Shown piece by piece: positions 1-8,372 of a stretch of 64,000 bases of DNA. The stretch is taken from the NCBI RefSeq assembly GCF_049316285.1, contig NZ_JBMOXA010000006.1:62001-126000 (forward strand), given 5' to 3'. Both the position numbers and the translations under genes were made by a program. Positions within the stretch are counted from its first letter, which is position 1; each line of letters opens with the position of its first letter. The DNA comes from Rhodoferax_B sp049316285 (GTDB lineage Bacteria > Pseudomonadota > Gammaproteobacteria > Burkholderiales > Burkholderiaceae_C). The notes beneath the pieces are model-generated. The model was not told the origin of the DNA. It worked only from the letters and a program-made list of their open reading frames with translations, and made no database searches.

Positions 1-38
1 CCCTACACTCGCCAGCCCATCAAGGCAAAGCGAGTGTT

Positions 39-1523
39 ATGGCAAAGATTGCAAAGTCTCCCTGGCTCCAAGCGGCATTGGACTACATTCCCGAATGGCT
101 GAACTTTCAGCTCGAGCGCTACAAACAACCGGGCTGTTCCATCGCCATTGCACATGGCACTGAACTGGTGGCCGAGCAGGCCTTTGGTGTTGCCGACCTG
201 CGCACCGGCGAAACACTCACCCCTCGCCACCGCTTTCGCATTGCCTCCCACTCCAAGACGTTTACCGCCGCCGGCGTGATGCTGCTGCGCGAGCAGCACA
301 AGCTGGGCCTGGACGATCCGATTGGCCGCTATGTGAGCGGCTTGCACAAAGACCTCGCCAAGGCGCGCATCAGCGAACTGCTGTCGCACGGCGCGGGTGT
401 CATCCGGGACGGCCACGACGCCGGCCAATTCGTCGATCGTCGGCCCTTCTTCACACGCGAGGAGCTGTTGGCCGACCTCGCGCAAAAGCAACCACTGGCG
501 CCAGGCGTGCAACTCAAGTACTCCAACCATGGCTATGCCCTGCTCGGCCTGATGCTGGAGCAAGTGACCGGCTCCGACTACGCCTCCTGGATGAGCAAAC
601 ACATCATTGCCGCAGCCGGCCTGCGCGAGACTGTGCCCGACATGCCATTCCTGCCCAAGTCGGCGCCCATGGCCGTGGGCCACAGCACCGAGTTCCCATT
701 CGGCCAGCGCCTGATCGTGCCCGGAGACAACCCATGCAATGCCATCGCGCCCGCCGGCGGCTTTGTCTCCACCGCGTCTGACGTGGCGCGTTTCTTCGCC
801 CAGTTGGCCCCCAGCAGCAAGCAGAGCATCTTGTCAGCCGCCAGCCGGCGCGAGATGGTGCAGCGCCGCTGGCGCGACCCGGTCAGCCTGCTGGAAGCCC
901 ACTACGGCCTGGGCACCATGATTAGTGCGCCCGGCCCCAAAGAATGGCACGGCCACACCGGCGGGCTGCAGGGTTTTGTGTCGCGCACCGCGCATTTCCC
1001 GCACACGGGTTTCACCATCTCCGTGCTGGTGCACGCGCAAGACGGTTTTCCTTTCGATTGGGTCGAGGGCATCGCCAGCATACTCGCGGCATTTCAGCAA
1101 CACGGCGCACCATCGAAGAAGCTGGCCGACTGGCGCGGCCGCTGGTGGAACCTGTGGGGCGCCTCCGATCTGGTGCCCATGGGCAACATCGTCTGCGCCA
1201 TCGCGCCGCAGATGACGGTGCCCTTCCACGCCGCCATCACCGAAATCACGGTCACCGGCAAAGACCAAGGCGTGCTGCAAAAAACCTCGGCCTACAACAG
1301 CCCGGGGCAATCCGTCCACCTGGAGCGCGACAAAAAGGGCCGCGTCACGGCATTTTGGTGGGGCGGCGGCAAACTGCTGCCCAAAGAGGCTTTTGTGGCC
1401 GAAGCCACGCAGCGCTACAGCCCCGCCAAGCCGCTGCAGCCGGCCAAGGCGAAGGCAACCCAAAAACCCAAGGCTCAATCGTCTTCGGTGGCCGCAATCC
1501 CGGGGAAAAGAATCTCGGTGTAA
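39..1523 (+). CDS. Beta-lactamase-family serine hydrolase
   Basis: A 494-residue protein of the serine beta-lactamase / penicillin-binding-protein-like family (class C, D-aminopeptidase or esterase type). The family triad is visible: S-x-x-K at about residues 70-73 (SHSK), Y-S-N at 161-163 and an H-T-G-G motif at 306-309 in place of KTG. The catalytic fold ends near residue 350. The remaining 140 residues form a C-terminal domain with an Ala/Lys/Pro-rich tail. No clear signal peptide is seen, so it may be cytosolic. The substrate cannot be told from sequence; a peptidase or esterase is as likely as a true beta-lactamase. Its last 49 bases overlap the 3' end of the convergent deformylase gene. 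The ATG at 39 is the first in frame, but the window begins just upstream, so an earlier start cannot be excluded. Confidence 0.85.
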   Translation: MAKIAKSPWLQAALDYIPEWLNFQLERYKQPGCSIAIAHGTELVAEQAFGVADLRTGETLTPRHRFRIASHSKTFTAAGVMLLREQHKLGLDDPIGRYVSGLHKDLAKARISELLSHGAGVIRDGHDAGQFVDRRPFFTREELLADLAQKQPLAPGVQLKYSNHGYALLGLMLEQVTGSDYASWMSKHIIAAAGLRETVPDMPFLPKSAPMAVGHSTEFPFGQRLIVPGDNPCNAIAPAGGFVSTASDVARFFAQLAPSSKQSILSAASRREMVQRRWRDPVSLLEAHYGLGTMISAPGPKEWHGHTGGLQGFVSRTAHFPHTGFTISVLVHAQDGFPFDWVEGIASILAAFQQHGAPSKKLADWRGRWWNLWGASDLVPMGNIVCAIAPQMTVPFHAAITEITVTGKDQGVLQKTSAYNSPGQSVHLERDKKGRVTAFWWGGGKLLPKEAFVAEATQRYSPAKPLQPAKAKATQKPKAQSSSVAAIPGKRISV

Positions 1524-2014
1524 CCAAACCTGGAGAAGTCGCGCACCCGCATGGGGTAGAGCTTGCCTATCAGGTGGTCACACTCGTGCTGCACCACCCG
1601 GGCGTGGAAGCCGTCCACCGTGCGGTCTATCGCATCGCCATACTGGTCAAAGCCGGTGTAGCGGATCTTGGACCAACGCGGCACCACGCCGCGCAGGCCG
1701 GGCACGGACAAGCAGCCTTCCCAATCGTCTTCTTCGGCGTCGCCAATCGGTGTGATCACCGGGTTGAGCAGCACCGTGGGCGGCACGATGGGCCTATCCG
1801 GGTAACGCGGGTTGCGGTCGTTCGAGCCGAAGATCACCAGTTGCAGGTCCACGCCAATCTGCGGCGCGGCCAGGCCGGCGCCATTGACCGCGCGCATGGT
1901 GTCCAGCATGTCGCTGATCAACAAATGCAGTTCATCGGTGTCAAAGGTGGTCACCGGCTGGGCCACACGCAGCAGGCGTGGGTCGCCCATCATCAGAATG
2001 TCGCGTACGGTCAT
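1475..2014 (-). CDS. def: Peptide deformylase
   Basis: A 179-residue cytosolic metalloenzyme that removes the N-formyl group from nascent proteins. All three family motifs are present: GAGLAAPQIG (residues 45-54), EGCLS (99-103, with the metal-ligand Cys101) and HECDH (143-147, the two metal-ligand histidines plus the catalytic glutamate). Length is normal for the family. It is not next to fmt here, so it is a stand-alone and possibly secondary copy. The gene ends inside the 3' end of the convergent hydrolase gene (49-base overlap). It diverges from the DUF454 gene across about 48 bases. Confidence 0.96.
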   Translation of the reverse strand: MTVRDILMMGDPRLLRVAQPVTTFDTDELHLLISDMLDTMRAVNGAGLAAPQIGVDLQLVIFGSNDRNPRYPDRPIVPPTVLLNPVITPIGDAEEDDWEGCLSVPGLRGVVPRWSKIRYTGFDQYGDAIDRTVDGFHARVVQHECDHLIGKLYPMRVRDFSRFGYTEILFPGIAATEDD

Positions 2015-2062
2015 GGGTTTCGTCTGCCTAGATCAAAAGAAGCGAGCATAACGCCGGGCACA

Positions 2063-2527
2063 ATGCTTGTATTGCCTACAGGAATTGACTTGACCCAACC
2101 CGACGCCCTGCCGCCATCACCGGACCCGACACTGCCCACCCGCCCGCTGCCCCTGCTGCTGCGCTGGTTGCTGCTGCTGTTCGCGGTGTTGTGCCTGGTG
2201 ATGGGGCTGATTGGCGTGTTTGTGCCGGGCCTGCCCACCACCGTGTTCATCCTGCTGGCCGCATGGGCAGCGGCACGCAGTTCACCGCGCCTCAGCGCCT
2301 GGCTGGAGAGCCACCGCCTGTTCGGCCCCATGATCCTCAACTGGCGCAACGGCGGCACCGTGAGCCGCCGCGCCAAATGGAGTGCCACCATCATGATGTC
2401 GCTGTGCGCGGTCATCGTCGGCTTGACGGCGCACCGGCCCTGGCTGGGATATCTGGCCATGGGATGTATGGCAACCGTCCTGGTTTGGCTGTGGTTCAGG
2501 CCAGAGCCTCGCAAGACAGACGCCTGA
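2063..2527 (+). CDS. YbaN-type DUF454 inner-membrane protein
   Basis: A small membrane protein of about 154 residues of the DUF454/YbaN family, function unknown. Three or four hydrophobic segments are seen: one near residues 35-55, followed by the family's G-x-x-x-P-G-L-P-T-T-x-F pattern, and further segments near 110-130 and 132-148. Two starts are possible. ATG at 2063 has no obvious Shine-Dalgarno sequence. TTG at 2090 has AGGA about six bases upstream and may be the true start, giving 145 residues. The gene diverges from def and converges on the diguanylate cyclase gene, ending 21 bases from it. Confidence 0.85.
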   Translation: MLVLPTGIDLTQPDALPPSPDPTLPTRPLPLLLRWLLLLFAVLCLVMGLIGVFVPGLPTTVFILLAAWAAARSSPRLSAWLESHRLFGPMILNWRNGGTVSRRAKWSATIMMSLCAVIVGLTAHRPWLGYLAMGCMATVLVWLWFRPEPRKTDA

Positions 2528-2548
2528 CAAAGCGCTGCCGGGCTCTTT

Positions 2549-4915
2549 CTAAGGCTCCGTTTCGGCCGGTGCGTATCGGTTGCGCCCCAGGCGTTTGGCC
2601 TCGTACAAAGCGGCGTCCGCAGTCTTCAACAGGCTGCTGGCGGATTGGCTGGCATCGGGCACCACGCTGGCCAGTCCAATGCTCAGCGAAACCCAAGGCG
2701 ACACCGGTGAGGCCTTGTGTGGGATGGTGGCCTCCTGCAAGGCCGCCAGACAATGCCGCGCCATCACCACACAAGCCGCCATGTCACTGCTGGGCAGCAA
2801 CAGGGCAAATTCTTCACCACCGTAACGCGCCACCAATTCGCCCGAGCGTTGCACACAGCGCTTCAAGATGTCAGCCACGCTGGCCAGCACCACATCACCG
2901 CCCTGGTGACCATAACTGTCGTTGTACTTTTTGAAGTGATCAATGTCGACCATCAGCAGGCCCAGCGGCAAGCCGTGGCGAGCGCAACGCTGCCATTCCT
3001 CCTGCAGGGTTTTGTCGAACAGGCGCCGGTTGCCGACGCCGGTCAGGCCATCGGTCACGGTGAGGCGCTCCAGCTGTTCGTTGACTCTTTTGAGCTCGAA
3101 CTCCGCAGCCTTGCGCGCGCTGACGTTTCTGAACGTGGCCATGACGCGCAGCGGCTGGTTCTGCTCTCCCCGCTCAATGGTTTCCGCACGCAAATGCACC
3201 CACAGGTAATGACCGTCCTTGTGGCGCACGCGGTACTCGATGTCGGCGTTGGCGAGTGCACCGCTGAGCATGCCTTGCAACAGCACATCGGCGCGCTCCG
3301 CATCGTCCGGATGGCGCAAGGCGCTCCACGCGGCAAGGTTCAGCCGCTCGCCCTCGGGCTCCAGGCCCAGGATCTCGTAGGCGCGGCTGTTGAACAGCAC
3401 CTGGTCGCTGGCCACATGCCAGTCGATCAGACCCATCTTGCCGGTCTTCATGGCCAGGGCAAGGCGCTGTTCTGAATCGCGCAAAGTGGCGTCCATCTGC
3501 ACCCGCTCGGTGATGTCCATATGTGTGCCGAGTACACGCATGGCCTGGCCGTGTACATCGCGCTCCACCACCATGACGTGGGCCAGCACCCAAACCAGTC
3601 GGCCGTCTTTGTGCAGCATGCGGTGCGTCACCCGGTAGGGCTCGGTACTGTTTTTCATGTGCTCAGAAAAGCCGTCATACACCGCCGTCAAATCATCGGG
3701 ATGCACCAGCTTGCGCCAGTTCTCGGCGTTGACTTCAATTTCTCCGTGGTGGTAGCCCAGGATCTCCAGCTCGCGGCTATTGACGGTGAAGGTATTCACG
3801 TCCAGCCGCCGGTCCCATAAGCCCAGGGCGGCGCTTTTCAGGCCAAACTCAAAACGCAAGGCGTTTTCGCGCTCCAGACGTCGCCGCACCTGGTCGCCGC
3901 GGCTCTTGGCCATCGCGCTTTGCTGGGCAAAATAAAGTGCCGTGCAACTGCCCAGGGTCAGCAACGCAAACAACACGGCGTACATCGCCACATCGTCGCG
4001 CCACGCCGCATAAATAGCCGATGGCTTGCGGCTCAACTGCACCACCAGGGGCGAGTCCATGCGCAAGGCCTGCGGCGCCACGGTGTGCAGCACCATCAGA
4101 CGGTCATCCCCCGTGGCCGCCGAGATGCCCTCAAAGGTCGACTCTTCGCGGCCGCTGGCCACGTGCTGGCTGAACAGCGAGGTCGACGCACTCAGGTCAC
4201 GCCCGAGCAAGGCCTCGTCGTGCCGCGCGTCGACAAACAAGCGGGCCGAAGCGTGCACCACGCCGACCTGCATGTCGGGCGCATACAGCACCGATTTCGC
4301 CAGAATCTCAAAATATTCGGGGTTCAGGTTGGCCGTGACCACGCCCGCAAAATCACCGTTGACCGCCTGTATCGCCTTGCTCAGGCTGATGGAGTAGACG
4401 CCGCCCATGGATTTGAACGGCGGGCTCACATACAAGCGGCTGTAGTCAGGGTCCTTCTGTGCTGCCGAGAAGTAGCTACGCTCCCGAAAATTCATGCCAC
4501 GCAACTCTGGCCGGTCGGTGATGGCCATCGTGCCCGACGCATTCAGCACGGCGATGCCGCGCACGCCCGGCATTGCATCGGCCAAGGCCTTGAGGCGCGA
4601 CGGAGCATAGGTCGACTCACCCGGTGTATCCCCCGCCACCAGGTCATAACGCACACTGGCCAGAGCGTTGTTGACCCCGTCAAACTGCCGCGCCAGGTTG
4701 TCGGCCACCACACGTGCCTGGGTTTGCAGACGGCTGTGCTCTTCCTGGGTGATGCGCTGGTAACCGATGTAGAGCTGGAAAATGCCCAGGCCCAAGGCCA
4801 ATACCAGAAACACAGCAAGCCCCAGCCACGCCTGTTTGTAGGGTTTTCTATCGTCTTGGGAGTCTTGGGAATGTGCCAACGGGGTGGCCATGGATGCGGG
4901 TGTCGCGGATGTCAC
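2549..4915 (-). CDS. Membrane-bound PAS-GGDEF diguanylate cyclase
   Basis: A 788-residue signalling protein predicted to make cyclic di-GMP. Order of parts: a transmembrane helix at about 29-50, a periplasmic Cache/PDC-like sensor region (about 55-300), a second transmembrane helix near 310-332, a short linker helix, two PAS (PAS_3-like) domains with PAC motifs (about 345-480 and 480-610), and a C-terminal GGDEF domain. The active-site motif is intact (GGEEF, 699-703). The RxxD product-inhibition site five residues upstream reads RSGE, so feedback inhibition may be weak or absent. There is no EAL domain. The ligand is unknown; this sensor type often binds small organic acids or amino acids, which fits a metabolically versatile bacterium. 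The gene stands alone. Confidence 0.9.
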   Translation of the reverse strand: MTSATPASMATPLAHSQDSQDDRKPYKQAWLGLAVFLVLALGLGIFQLYIGYQRITQEEHSRLQTQARVVADNLARQFDGVNNALASVRYDLVAGDTPGESTYAPSRLKALADAMPGVRGIAVLNASGTMAITDRPELRGMNFRERSYFSAAQKDPDYSRLYVSPPFKSMGGVYSISLSKAIQAVNGDFAGVVTANLNPEYFEILAKSVLYAPDMQVGVVHASARLFVDARHDEALLGRDLSASTSLFSQHVASGREESTFEGISAATGDDRLMVLHTVAPQALRMDSPLVVQLSRKPSAIYAAWRDDVAMYAVLFALLTLGSCTALYFAQQSAMAKSRGDQVRRRLERENALRFEFGLKSAALGLWDRRLDVNTFTVNSRELEILGYHHGEIEVNAENWRKLVHPDDLTAVYDGFSEHMKNSTEPYRVTHRMLHKDGRLVWVLAHVMVVERDVHGQAMRVLGTHMDITERVQMDATLRDSEQRLALAMKTGKMGLIDWHVASDQVLFNSRAYEILGLEPEGERLNLAAWSALRHPDDAERADVLLQGMLSGALANADIEYRVRHKDGHYLWVHLRAETIERGEQNQPLRVMATFRNVSARKAAEFELKRVNEQLERLTVTDGLTGVGNRRLFDKTLQEEWQRCARHGLPLGLLMVDIDHFKKYNDSYGHQGGDVVLASVADILKRCVQRSGELVARYGGEEFALLLPSSDMAACVVMARHCLAALQEATIPHKASPVSPWVSLSIGLASVVPDASQSASSLLKTADAALYEAKRLGRNRYAPAETEP

Positions 4916-5233
4916 GGGTCTAGGAACCTGAAGGTCTTACAGGAAAGCGGCCACCCTAGTTTATGTGCATAAGCCAATACCCGATCAACGGTTCTGCTTT
5001 GAAATGCAGCAGCCCTAGCCCGTATCTCGGTGGTTCGCACTAGGCAAAGACGGCCATCAACGCCCCAAACTGGGGATGGCCCCGCACCGGGACGGTGTGA
5101 CGACGCCGGGAAATACCTGCGCCCGGGGCCAGACCGGCGCATAGAGCCGCGGTCTGCAGTCAAAAGCTCCCGGCATGAAGCTTGCTTGACAAGCCGTGTT
5201 CGAGGTGAAGCTGCCTGGACTGATGTCTCCCTC

Positions 5234-5290
5234 CGCTAATGATGGCGCCCCCTGAACGCAGTGGCCTGAATGGCCGGCGTTTGGTTTGTT
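5234..5290 (+). promoter_or_regulatory. Candidate ANTAR-responsive attenuator in the nirB leader
   Basis: Two short hairpins carry six-base loops with A at position 1 and G at position 4, the signature bound by ANTAR-domain antiterminators. The first is CGCT-AATGAT-GGCG (5234-5247). The second is CTG-AATGGC-CGG (5266-5277), with only three base pairs. The second is buried in an alternative hairpin, CGC-AG-TGGCC with loop TGAAT and right arm GGCCG-GCG (5257-5279), followed by a T-rich tract to about 5290. So formation of the second hexaloop and of the terminator are mutually exclusive. Folding was done by eye; the three-base-pair stem is weak. Confidence 0.45.
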
Positions 5291-5357
5291 CCAACCCACG
5301 CCCGTGGTTCCGCGGTGGGTGCGTTGTGGCGTTGGCCCGCTCGGGCACCCCGCACAC

Positions 5358-5401
5358 GATCCTGCATCCCGCTGCGTTGCCACCTGCGTCCTTGCAGGAT
5401 C
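5358..5401 (+). promoter_or_regulatory. Hairpin masking the nirB ribosome binding site
   Basis: GATCCTGCA (5358-5366) is perfectly complementary to TGCAGGATC (5393-5401), a nine-base-pair stem with a 26-base loop. The right arm contains the AGGA that serves as Shine-Dalgarno for the nirB ATG at 5405. If the hairpin forms, translation initiation should be reduced. Confidence 0.45.
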
Positions 5402-5404
5402 ATC

Positions 5405-7930
5405 ATGAAAATCATTCTTATCGGCCACGGCATGGTTGGCCACAAATTCCTCGAAAGCCTGGCAGAAACCGGCCTCAGCAACGTCGACGTCACGGTGCTG
5501 TGTGAAGAGCCCCGCCCCGCCTACGACCGTGTGCATCTGTCCGAGTTCTTCAGCGGCAAAACGGCCGAAGACCTGTCCCTGGTAGAAGCCGGCTTTTTTG
5601 AGCGCACCGGCTTCACACTGCGCCTGGCGGCACGCGCCGCCTCGGTAGACCGCATTGGTAAAACCGTGACCACGCTGGACGGCGAAATCCTGCCCTACGA
5701 CAAGCTGGTGCTGGCCACAGGCTCCAACCCCTTTGTGCCGCCGCTGCCAGGCCGCGACCGCGAACACATCCATGTCTACCGCACCATAGAAGACCTGGAG
5801 GCCATGACGGCCTCGGGCAAGAAGTCGAAAACCGGCGTGGTGGTGGGTGGCGGCCTGCTGGGCCTGGAATGCGCCAAGGCCTTGCGCGACATGGGCCTGG
5901 AAGCCCACGTGGTCGAGTTCGCCCCCCGGTTGATGGCCGTGCAGGTGGACGAAGGCGGCGGCCGCGTGCTGCGCGCCAAGATCGAAGAGCTGGGCCTGAC
6001 GGTGCACACCGGGCGCAACACCCAGGAGATCACCGACGGCGCCACGGCGCGCCACCGCATGGTGTTTGCCGACGGCACACACCTGGAGACCGACATGATC
6101 GTGTTCTCCGCCGGCATCCGCCCACGCGACGAAATCGCGCGCCAATGTGTGCTGGCGATTGGCCCGCGCGGCGGCGTGGTGATTGACAGCGCCTGCCGCA
6201 CCAGCGACCACGACATCTACGCCATTGGCGAATGCGCCTCCTGGAACGAACAGGTGTTTGGCCTGGTGGCCCCGGGTTACGACATGGCCCGCGTGACCGC
6301 GCGCCACATTGCAGGTGATGTGGACGCCGCCTTTGTTGGCGCCGACATGAGCACCAAGCTCAAGCTCATGGGTGTGGACGTGGCCAGCATAGGCGACGCC
6401 CATGGCCGCACGCCCAAGAGCCGTTCGTGCCAATACGTGGACGAGCTGCGCCAGATCTACAAGAAGATTGTGATCAGCGAAGACGGCAAACAACTGCTGG
6501 GCGCGGTGCTGATTGGCGACGCTTCCGAATACGGCACGCTGCTGCAGATGGCGCTCAACGGCATCACGCTGCCGGCCGAACCCGAATTCTTGATCTTCCC
6601 GTCGAGCGACGGCAAAGCCAAGCCTGGCCTGGGTGTGGACGCCCTGCCCGACAGCGCCCAAATCTGCTCGTGCAACAACGTCAGCAAGGGCGCCATCTGC
6701 GCCGCCGTGGGCGACGGCGCCTGCACCATTGGTGAGTTGAAGGCCTGCACCAAGGCCGGCGCCACCTGCGGCGGCTGTGTGCCGCTGGTCACCCAGGTGA
6801 TGAAGTTCGAAATGGCGCGCCGCGGCATGGCGGTGAACAACCATGTGTGTGAACACTTTGCGTACTCGCGCCAGGAGATCTACCACCTGGTGCGCGTAGG
6901 CAACATCAAGAGTTTTGACGACCTGCTGGCCAAACATGGCAAGGGCCTGGGTTGCGACATCTGCAAACCCGTGGCGGCCAGTGTGTTCGCCTCCTGCTGG
7001 AACGAGTTTGTGCTGAAGAAAGAACTCGCTGGCCTGCAAGACAGCAACGACTACTACCTGGGCAACATCCAGAAAGACGGCACCTACTCGGTGGTGCCAC
7101 GTATGCCCGGTGGCGAGGTCACACCCGAAGGCCTGATCGCCGTCGGTCAAGTCGCCAAGAAGTACGGCCTGTACACCAAGATCACCGGCGGCCAGCGTGT
7201 CGACTTGTTTGGCGCACGTGTCGAGCAATTGCCCACCATTTGGGAAGAGCTGATCAACGCCGGTTTTGAATCGGGCCACGCCTATGGCAAGTCGCTGCGC
7301 ACGGTAAAGAGTTGTGTGGGCTCCACCTGGTGCCGCTACGGCGTGGGCGACAGCGTGGGCCTGGCCGTGGAACTGGAACACCGCTACAAGGGCTTGCGCT
7401 CGCCGCACAAGATCAAGTTTGGTGTGTCCGGCTGCACACGTGAATGCGCCGAAGCCCAGGGCAAGGACATTGGCATCATCGCCACCGAAAAAGGCTGGAA
7501 CCTCTACATCTGCGGCAATGGCGGCATGAAGCCGCGCCACGCCGAACTGTTTGGCTCCGACCTGAGCAAGGAAGAACTCGTGGCCATGATAGACCGCGTG
7601 TTGATGTTCTACGTGCGCACCGCCGACCGCCTGCAACGCACCAGCACCTGGCGCGAAAGCCTGGAAGGCGGGCTGGACTACCTGAAGGACGTGCTGATCA
7701 AAGACAGCCTGGGCCTTTGCGCCGAGCTGGAAGCACAAATGCAGCATGTGGTAGACACCTACCAGTGTGAGTGGAAGACCGCCATCACCGACCCCGAAAC
7801 ACGCAAACGCTTCCGCTCGTTTGTCAACAGCGACAAGGCCGACGAACACGTGATCTTTGTCGAGGAGCGCGGCCAGATCCGCCCTGCCCGCCCCGATGAA
7901 CGCGCACCGGCGCTGGCAGAAGCCGCTTGA
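5405..7930 (+). CDS. nirB: Assimilatory nitrite reductase, large subunit
   Basis: An 841-residue cytoplasmic flavoprotein that, with NirD, reduces nitrite to ammonium with NAD(P)H. Order: an N-terminal FAD/NAD domain (GHGMVG near residue 8 and a second GxGxxG-type site near 145-155), a BFD-like [2Fe-2S] domain (Cys421, Cys423, Cys455, Cys458), a nitrite/sulfite reductase ferredoxin-like half-domain (about 550-620), and the siroheme/[4Fe-4S] domain with C-x5-C (637, 643) and C-x3-C (677, 681). Length is normal. The ATG at 5405 is chosen because the Rossmann fold begins there and AGGA lies just upstream; the frame stays open for 135 bases upstream but without family similarity. nirD follows after 23 bases. 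Confidence 0.97.
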   Translation: MKIILIGHGMVGHKFLESLAETGLSNVDVTVLCEEPRPAYDRVHLSEFFSGKTAEDLSLVEAGFFERTGFTLRLAARAASVDRIGKTVTTLDGEILPYDKLVLATGSNPFVPPLPGRDREHIHVYRTIEDLEAMTASGKKSKTGVVVGGGLLGLECAKALRDMGLEAHVVEFAPRLMAVQVDEGGGRVLRAKIEELGLTVHTGRNTQEITDGATARHRMVFADGTHLETDMIVFSAGIRPRDEIARQCVLAIGPRGGVVIDSACRTSDHDIYAIGECASWNEQVFGLVAPGYDMARVTARHIAGDVDAAFVGADMSTKLKLMGVDVASIGDAHGRTPKSRSCQYVDELRQIYKKIVISEDGKQLLGAVLIGDASEYGTLLQMALNGITLPAEPEFLIFPSSDGKAKPGLGVDALPDSAQICSCNNVSKGAICAAVGDGACTIGELKACTKAGATCGGCVPLVTQVMKFEMARRGMAVNNHVCEHFAYSRQEIYHLVRVGNIKSFDDLLAKHGKGLGCDICKPVAASVFASCWNEFVLKKELAGLQDSNDYYLGNIQKDGTYSVVPRMPGGEVTPEGLIAVGQVAKKYGLYTKITGGQRVDLFGARVEQLPTIWEELINAGFESGHAYGKSLRTVKSCVGSTWCRYGVGDSVGLAVELEHRYKGLRSPHKIKFGVSGCTRECAEAQGKDIGIIATEKGWNLYICGNGGMKPRHAELFGSDLSKEELVAMIDRVLMFYVRTADRLQRTSTWRESLEGGLDYLKDVLIKDSLGLCAELEAQMQHVVDTYQCEWKTAITDPETRKRFRSFVNSDKADEHVIFVEERGQIRPARPDERAPALAEAA

Positions 7931-7953
7931 ACACCATCACCAGAAAGCCCCTC

Positions 7954-8307
7954 ATGAAAACCGAAACCCAAACGACCTGGACTGACGTTTGCGCTGTCGA
8001 CGACATCCTGCCCAGCACAGGCGTCTGTGCGCTGGTGGACAACCGGCACGTCGCCGTGTTCCGCCTTAACATTGTGGATGGAAGCGACCAGTTCTTCGCC
8101 ATCGACAACGTCGATCCCAAGTCGGGCGCGAGTGTGTTGTCGCGTGGCCTGCTCGGCAACCTGGGCGAGCGTGTGGTCGTGGCCTCGCCGCTGTACAAGA
8201 ACCACTTCGACCTGCACACCGGCGAATGCCTGGAGGCGCCCGAGCATTCGGTACGTGCGCACGGTGTGCGCACCGATGGCGGTCGCGTGAGTGTCGCTTT
8301 GGCTTGA
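7954..8307 (+). CDS. nirD: Nitrite reductase, small subunit
   Basis: A 117-residue NirD protein with a Rieske-type beta fold, the small subunit of NADH-dependent nitrite reductase. The Cys/His ligands of a true Rieske cluster are absent, as is usual for NirD. The conserved ...FAIDN... and KNHFDLHTGECLE segments, the latter in the position of the second cluster-binding loop, identify it. The ATG at 7954 is preferred over a TTG at 7927 that overlaps the nirB stop. The close spacing to nirB indicates co-transcription. Confidence 0.93.
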   Translation: MKTETQTTWTDVCAVDDILPSTGVCALVDNRHVAVFRLNIVDGSDQFFAIDNVDPKSGASVLSRGLLGNLGERVVVASPLYKNHFDLHTGECLEAPEHSVRAHGVRTDGGRVSVALA

Positions 8308-8372
8308 GCGGCGGTTGATGGCCCAGCGCTGCTGATAGCATCGGCAGCCCCACCACTGCATAGAATTTCCGC

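Larger units (their letters stand above)
4916..5404 (+). promoter_or_regulatory. Long structured leader region upstream of nirB
   Basis: There are 489 bases without a credible gene between the divergently transcribed cyclase gene and nirB. The region is rich in inverted repeats: GGCCATC/GATGGCC around 5053-5082, overlapping a competing GGCCCCG/CGGGGCC pairing; CAGACCG/CGGTCTG near 5130-5157; two hexaloop hairpins (5234-5277); a terminator-like hairpin (5257-5290); and a hairpin over the nirB ribosome binding site (5358-5401). A perfect TTGACA (5186-5191) could be a -35 box, but no good -10 follows, so activator-dependent initiation is possible. The structured 3' part suits regulation by the ANTAR protein encoded downstream. 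Confidence 0.5.

Noticed and set aside
944..2062. The long upstream extension of the DUF454 reading frame
   Set aside because: It runs through the hydrolase and deformylase genes in another frame; family similarity begins only near 2063.
5057..7849. A 930-residue open frame opposite nirB
   Set aside because: It is the mirror of nirB codons; composition is His/Ala/Val/Gln-rich with no domain pattern, and nirB is unmistakable.
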